From Streptomyces roseochromogenus subsp. oscitans DS 12.976 (lineage in GTDB: Bacteria; Actinomycetota; Actinomycetes; Streptomycetales; Streptomycetaceae): a DNA stretch of 9,764 nt. The stretch lies in contig NZ_CM002285.1 in assembly GCF_000497445.1 (NCBI RefSeq), positions 2,888,121 through 2,897,884 on the forward strand. Direction: 5' to 3'. Positions 6,312 through 9,764 of the stretch are shown here, piece by piece (within the stretch, counting starts at the first letter, position 1; each line of letters starts with the position of its first letter). The notes under the pieces are model-generated. The model was not told the DNA's origin and did not search any database. It worked only from the letters and a program-made list of their open reading frames with translations. The position numbers were made by a program, and so were the translations under genes.

Positions 6312-6324
6312 GGTAATGGTTACC
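6312..6324. promoter_or_regulatory. Short inverted repeat GGTAA-TGG-TTACC
   Basis: The perfect 5-bp arms GGTAA (6312-6316) and TTACC (6320-6324) flank TGG, 16 bp beyond the 24-bp palindrome on the glgE side. The arms are unusually AT-rich for this genome. It may be a half of the glgP control region or overlap a glgP promoter element; this is tentative. Confidence 0.3.
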
Positions 6325-6453
6325 CGGGCGTCGGCGGGGAGGCGCCCGACGGGGGTGTCGGGGCGTGGAGCGGCGGCCGGCGGGCACCCGGAAAAAAGGG
6401 GGCCGGTCTTGCGGATGGACATACGCGTGAGTAGTTAACAAAGTTCCGGATTG

Positions 6454-6472
6454 CCCACCCGAAGAGGGTGGG
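6454..6472 (+). promoter_or_regulatory. Perfect hairpin in the presumed glgE leader
   Basis: CCCACCC (6454-6460) and GGGTGGG (6466-6472) pair perfectly around a GAAGA loop, just downstream of the AT-rich dip that probably holds the glgE promoter and about 107 nt before the glgE start. In RNA this would be a stable stem early in the leader; in DNA it could be an operator. Confidence 0.4.
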
Positions 6473-6480
6473 AAGGCTCC

Positions 6481-6556
6481 TCCGGTACACACCCCACAGG
6501 CGTCCCACAGCACCTCCGCAGGACCCACCTCCCCACATCCCTCCGCCCACACCCAC
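6481..6556 (+). promoter_or_regulatory. C-rich, G-poor leader before glgE (rut-like)
   Basis: Of these 76 bases 43 are C and only 10 are G, with recurring CCCACAGG/CCCACAGC and CCCACC units and almost no scope for base pairing. C-over-G bias in unstructured RNA is the hallmark of Rho-utilisation sites, so transcription might be attenuated in the leader. Nothing proves transcription starts upstream of it, and the stretch may simply be an unstructured leader. Confidence 0.3.
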
Positions 6557-6578
6557 GTTGACGCGGACAGGAGCGGTC

Positions 6579-8821
6579 ATGCCCGCCACGCACCATTCGT
6601 CACCACCTCCGACAAGCGCCAAGGCCACGGCAGCGGCACCGGCAGCAGCGACAGAGAAGAAGCCGGCCGGGAAAAAGCCGGCAAAGAAGGCAGCGGCGAA
6701 GAGGACAACGGCAAAGAAGACACCGGGCGAGAAAGCCGCGAAGCCCGCCGCCCGTGTGCCCGGTCCGCCCGGCTCCGCCGACGCCCGGCCCGCCGCCTCG
6801 GCGGAGACCACCCTCGGCCGTATCCCCGTCCTCGACGTACGTCCCGTGGTCCAGCACGGGCGCAGGCCGGCCAAAGCGGTGACCGGTGAGTCGTTCGAGG
6901 TGTCCGCCACCGTCTTCCGGGAGGGGCACGACGCCGTCGCGGCCAACGTGGTGCTGCGCGACCCGGCCGGCCGGCCCGGCCCGTGGACCCCGATGCTCGA
7001 ACTCTCCCCGGGCACCGACCGCTGGGGCGCCACCGTCACCGCGGGCGAACCGGGCCGCTGGACCTACACGGTGGAGGCATGGTCCGACCCGGTAGCCACC
7101 TGGCGGCACCACGCGCGCATCAAGATCCCCGCGGGCATGGACACCGAGCTGGTCCTGGAGGAGGGCGCACGGCTGTACGAGCGCGCGGCCGCCGGGGTGC
7201 CCGAGGAGCAACGGCCGGTCCTGCGGGAGGCGGTCGCGGCCCTGCGGGACGAGAACCGTCCGGCCGCCTGGCGCCTCGCGGCGGCACTGGCCCCGGAGGT
7301 GGACGCGTTGCTGGCCCGGCACCCGCTGCGGGATTTGGTGACCGCGTCCGATCCGATGCCGCTGCTGGTGGAGCGTGAACGCGCCCTGTACGGCTCCTGG
7401 TACGAGTTCTTCCCGCGTTCGGAGGGCACCGCCGAGCAGCCGCACGGCACGTTTCGTACGGCCGCGCGCCGGCTGAAGCCCATCGCGGACATGGGCTTCG
7501 ACGTGGTCTACCTCCCGCCCGTCCACCCGATCGGCACGACCTTCCGCAAGGGCCGTAACAACACGCTCACCGCCGGCCCGGACGACGTCGGCGTGCCCTG
7601 GGCGATCGGCTCCCCCGAGGGCGGCCACGACAGCGTCCACCCCGGCCTCGGCACGATCGAGGACTTCGACTTCTTCGTCGGCGAGGCCCGCGCACTCGGG
7701 CTGGAAGTAGCCCTCGACTTCGCGTTGCAGTGCTCGCCCGACCATCCCTGGGTGCACAAGCACCCCGAGTGGTTCCACCACCGGCCCGACGGCACGATCG
7801 CCTACGCCGAGAACCCGCCGAAGAAGTACCAGGACATCTATCCGGTCGCCTTCGACGCGGACCTGGAAGGGCTGGTCGCCGAGACGGTACGCATCCTGCG
7901 GCACTGGATGGGTCACGGGGTGCGGATCTTCCGGGTCGACAATCCGCACACCAAGCCGGTCGTCTTCTGGGAGCGGGTCATCGCCGAGGTCAACGGCCCG
8001 GACCCGGACGTGATCTTCCTGGCCGAGGCGTTCACCCGCCCGGCGATGATGCACACCCTGGCCCAGATCGGTTTCCAGCAGTCGTACACCTATTTCACCT
8101 GGCGCAACAGCAAGCAGGAACTCACCGACTACGCCAGCGAGTTGGCGGGCGAGGCGGCGGCCTACATGCGGCCGAACTTCTTCGCCAACACCCCGGACAT
8201 CCTGCACGCCTACCTCCAGCACGGCGGCCGGCCCGCCTTCGAGGTGCGTGCCGTGCTCGCCGCGACCCTCTCCCCCGCCTGGGGCATCTACAGCGGCTAC
8301 GAACTGTGTGAGAACACCCCGCTGCGAGAGGGCAGCGAGGAATACCTCGACTCGGAGAAGTACCAGCTCAGAAGGCGTGACTGGGAAGCCGCCGCCCGCG
8401 AGGGCCGTACCATCGCACCGCTCGTCACCAAGCTCAACACCATCCGGCGGCAGAACCCGGCCCTGCGCCAGCTGCGCGATCTGCACTTCCACCACGCCGA
8501 CAAGGAACCGCTGATCGCCTACTCCAAGCGGAGCGGTTCGAACACGGTTGTGGTGGTCGCCAACCTCGACCCCCACCACACCCAGGAAGCCACGGTCTCG
8601 TTGGACATGCCGCAACTCGGCCTGGAATGGCACGAGTCCGTGCCGGTGCGCGACGAGCTCACCGGCGAGACCTACTACTGGGGCAGGGCCAACTATGTGC
8701 GACTTGGGCCCGGTGGCGCGCATGTGCTTACCGTCGGCCGGGGGTCCGGGGGTTGCCCCCCGGATGAACACAGCACCGTCCTGCGACCGTCCAACCCGCA
8801 GATCGGAGGGTCACCCACAAT

Positions 8822-8825
<4 letters not shown>
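6579..8825 (+). CDS. glgE: Alpha-1,4-glucan:maltose-1-phosphate maltosyltransferase
   Basis: The 748-aa GH13 enzyme adds maltosyl units from maltose 1-phosphate to alpha-1,4-glucan. ATG 6579 follows AGGAG by 5 nt and gives the N-terminus MPATHHSS, which I recall for S. coelicolor GlgE; the frame is open upstream but that part looks non-coding. Residues 1-79 are an Ala/Lys/Pro-rich low-complexity tail, followed by [12 protein letters not shown] and the N-terminal beta domain, then the (beta/alpha)8 barrel. Catalytic motifs: [13 protein letters not shown] with nucleophile D454, FLAEAFTRP with acid/base E483, [10 protein letters not shown] with D540. These sit exactly 60 residues beyond D394, E423 and D480 of S. 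coelicolor GlgE1 (numbers from memory). The C-terminus carries what looks like a 15-residue insertion (about 717-731), then [12 protein letters not shown]. The stop overlaps the treS start (ATGA), so the two are one operon, translationally coupled. Enzyme identity is secure; the two extra segments are unusual. Confidence 0.96.
8730..8780 (+). repeat. 45-bp in-frame insertion-like segment with a perfect hairpin at the glgE 3' end
   Basis: ACCGTC at 8730-8735 recurs at 8775-8780, exactly 45 bp apart (15 codons). Inside lies a perfect 8-bp hairpin: TCCGGGGG (8745-8752), loop TTGC, CCCCCGGA (8757-8764). It encodes [15 protein letters not shown] between AHVL and TVLRPS. From memory, S. coelicolor GlgE passes from AHVC straight to TVLRPS, so the segment appears inserted. 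G-run/C-run hairpins of this kind are frequent between Streptomyces genes. The stem ends 57 nt before the treS ATG and could slow or partly terminate transcription, or tune translation of treS. Confidence 0.5.

Positions 8826-9764
<939 letters not shown>

Larger units (their letters stand above)
6247..6578. other. Divergent glgP-glgE intergenic region
   Basis: This 332-bp region contains, from the glgP side, a perfect 24-bp palindrome, a GGTAA/TTACC inverted repeat, a GC-rich stretch with overlapping imperfect stems (6325-6365), an A-rich run at 6391-6397, an AT-richer dip with GTTAAC (6421-6450), a perfect 7-bp hairpin and a C-rich G-poor leader. The AT-rich dip is the likeliest promoter zone for glgE: TTGCGG (6409-6414) is 17 nt from TAGTTA (6432-6437), a weak match. 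No additional gene is convincing here. Confidence 0.6.

Noticed and set aside
4522..6438. 638-aa open frame on the plus strand opposite glgP
   Set aside because: It mirrors the glgP coding frame, a normal by-product of high GC. Its translation is low-complexity (VEQ, LGQ, AHLQH repeats) without motifs, whereas the minus strand encodes a complete phosphorylase.
6468..6578. Upstream extension of glgE by 37 codons
   Set aside because: The added residues are read from the hairpin and C-rich leader and look non-coding. ATG 6579 has an AGGAG box at 5 nt and yields the N-terminus MPATHHSS expected for Streptomyces GlgE.
6600..8771. 723-aa open frame on the minus strand opposite glgE
   Set aside because: It is antisense to an intact maltosyltransferase with all catalytic residues, and its composition is Gly/Val/Arg-rich without any recognisable domain.

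Overview
The window reads as Streptomyces (or a very close high-GC actinomycete) chromosome. Third-codon positions are almost all G or C. The right half matches the glgP / glgE / treS arrangement known from the Streptomyces coelicolor glycogen-trehalose locus (SCO5444-5442 from memory). All family calls rest on motifs read by eye, with no database search.

Left part (1-2507, genes on the minus strand). A secreted protein with a CHAP cell-wall hydrolase domain and an FG-GAP/VCBS-like C-terminus runs off the left edge. About 220 bp upstream of it are two tightly spaced small genes: a 57-aa secreted peptide precursor whose C-terminus is NVQWG, and a 107-aa cytoplasmic protein of unknown function. 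They are transcribed divergently from a plus-strand regulator (2508-3500) that joins a TrmB-type N-terminal helix-turn-helix to a LuxR-type C-terminal helix-turn-helix. The 348-bp gap between peptide gene and regulator is rich in symmetrical elements, including a cluster of CTGTTCC/GGAACAG motifs, and one further copy lies upstream of the CHAP gene. My working hypothesis is a self-contained regulator plus exported-peptide signalling unit, possibly controlling the neighbouring wall hydrolase.

Middle (3501-6578). Hairpins between the convergent regulator and glgP genes look like terminators. glgP (minus strand, 872 aa) encodes an alpha-glucan phosphorylase with an intact pyridoxal-phosphate lysine motif. 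It is divergent from glgE across a 332-bp region holding a perfect 24-bp palindrome close to the glgP start, a small inverted repeat, a perfect hairpin and a C-rich, G-poor leader upstream of glgE.

Right part (6579-9764). glgE (maltosyltransferase) and treS (trehalose synthase, cut by the right edge) overlap by ATGA and form the start of an operon that in relatives continues with maltokinase (pep2/mak) and branching enzyme (glgB). TreS interconverts trehalose and maltose, the kinase makes maltose 1-phosphate, GlgE polymerises it into alpha-1,4-glucan, and GlgP on the opposite strand degrades the glucan to glucose 1-phosphate. This glgE has two oddities: an N-terminal Ala/Lys/Pro-rich extension of about 60 residues resembling histone H1 or HU tails, and what looks like a 45-bp in-frame insertion carrying a perfect hairpin near its 3' end, bounded by ACCGTC direct repeats.
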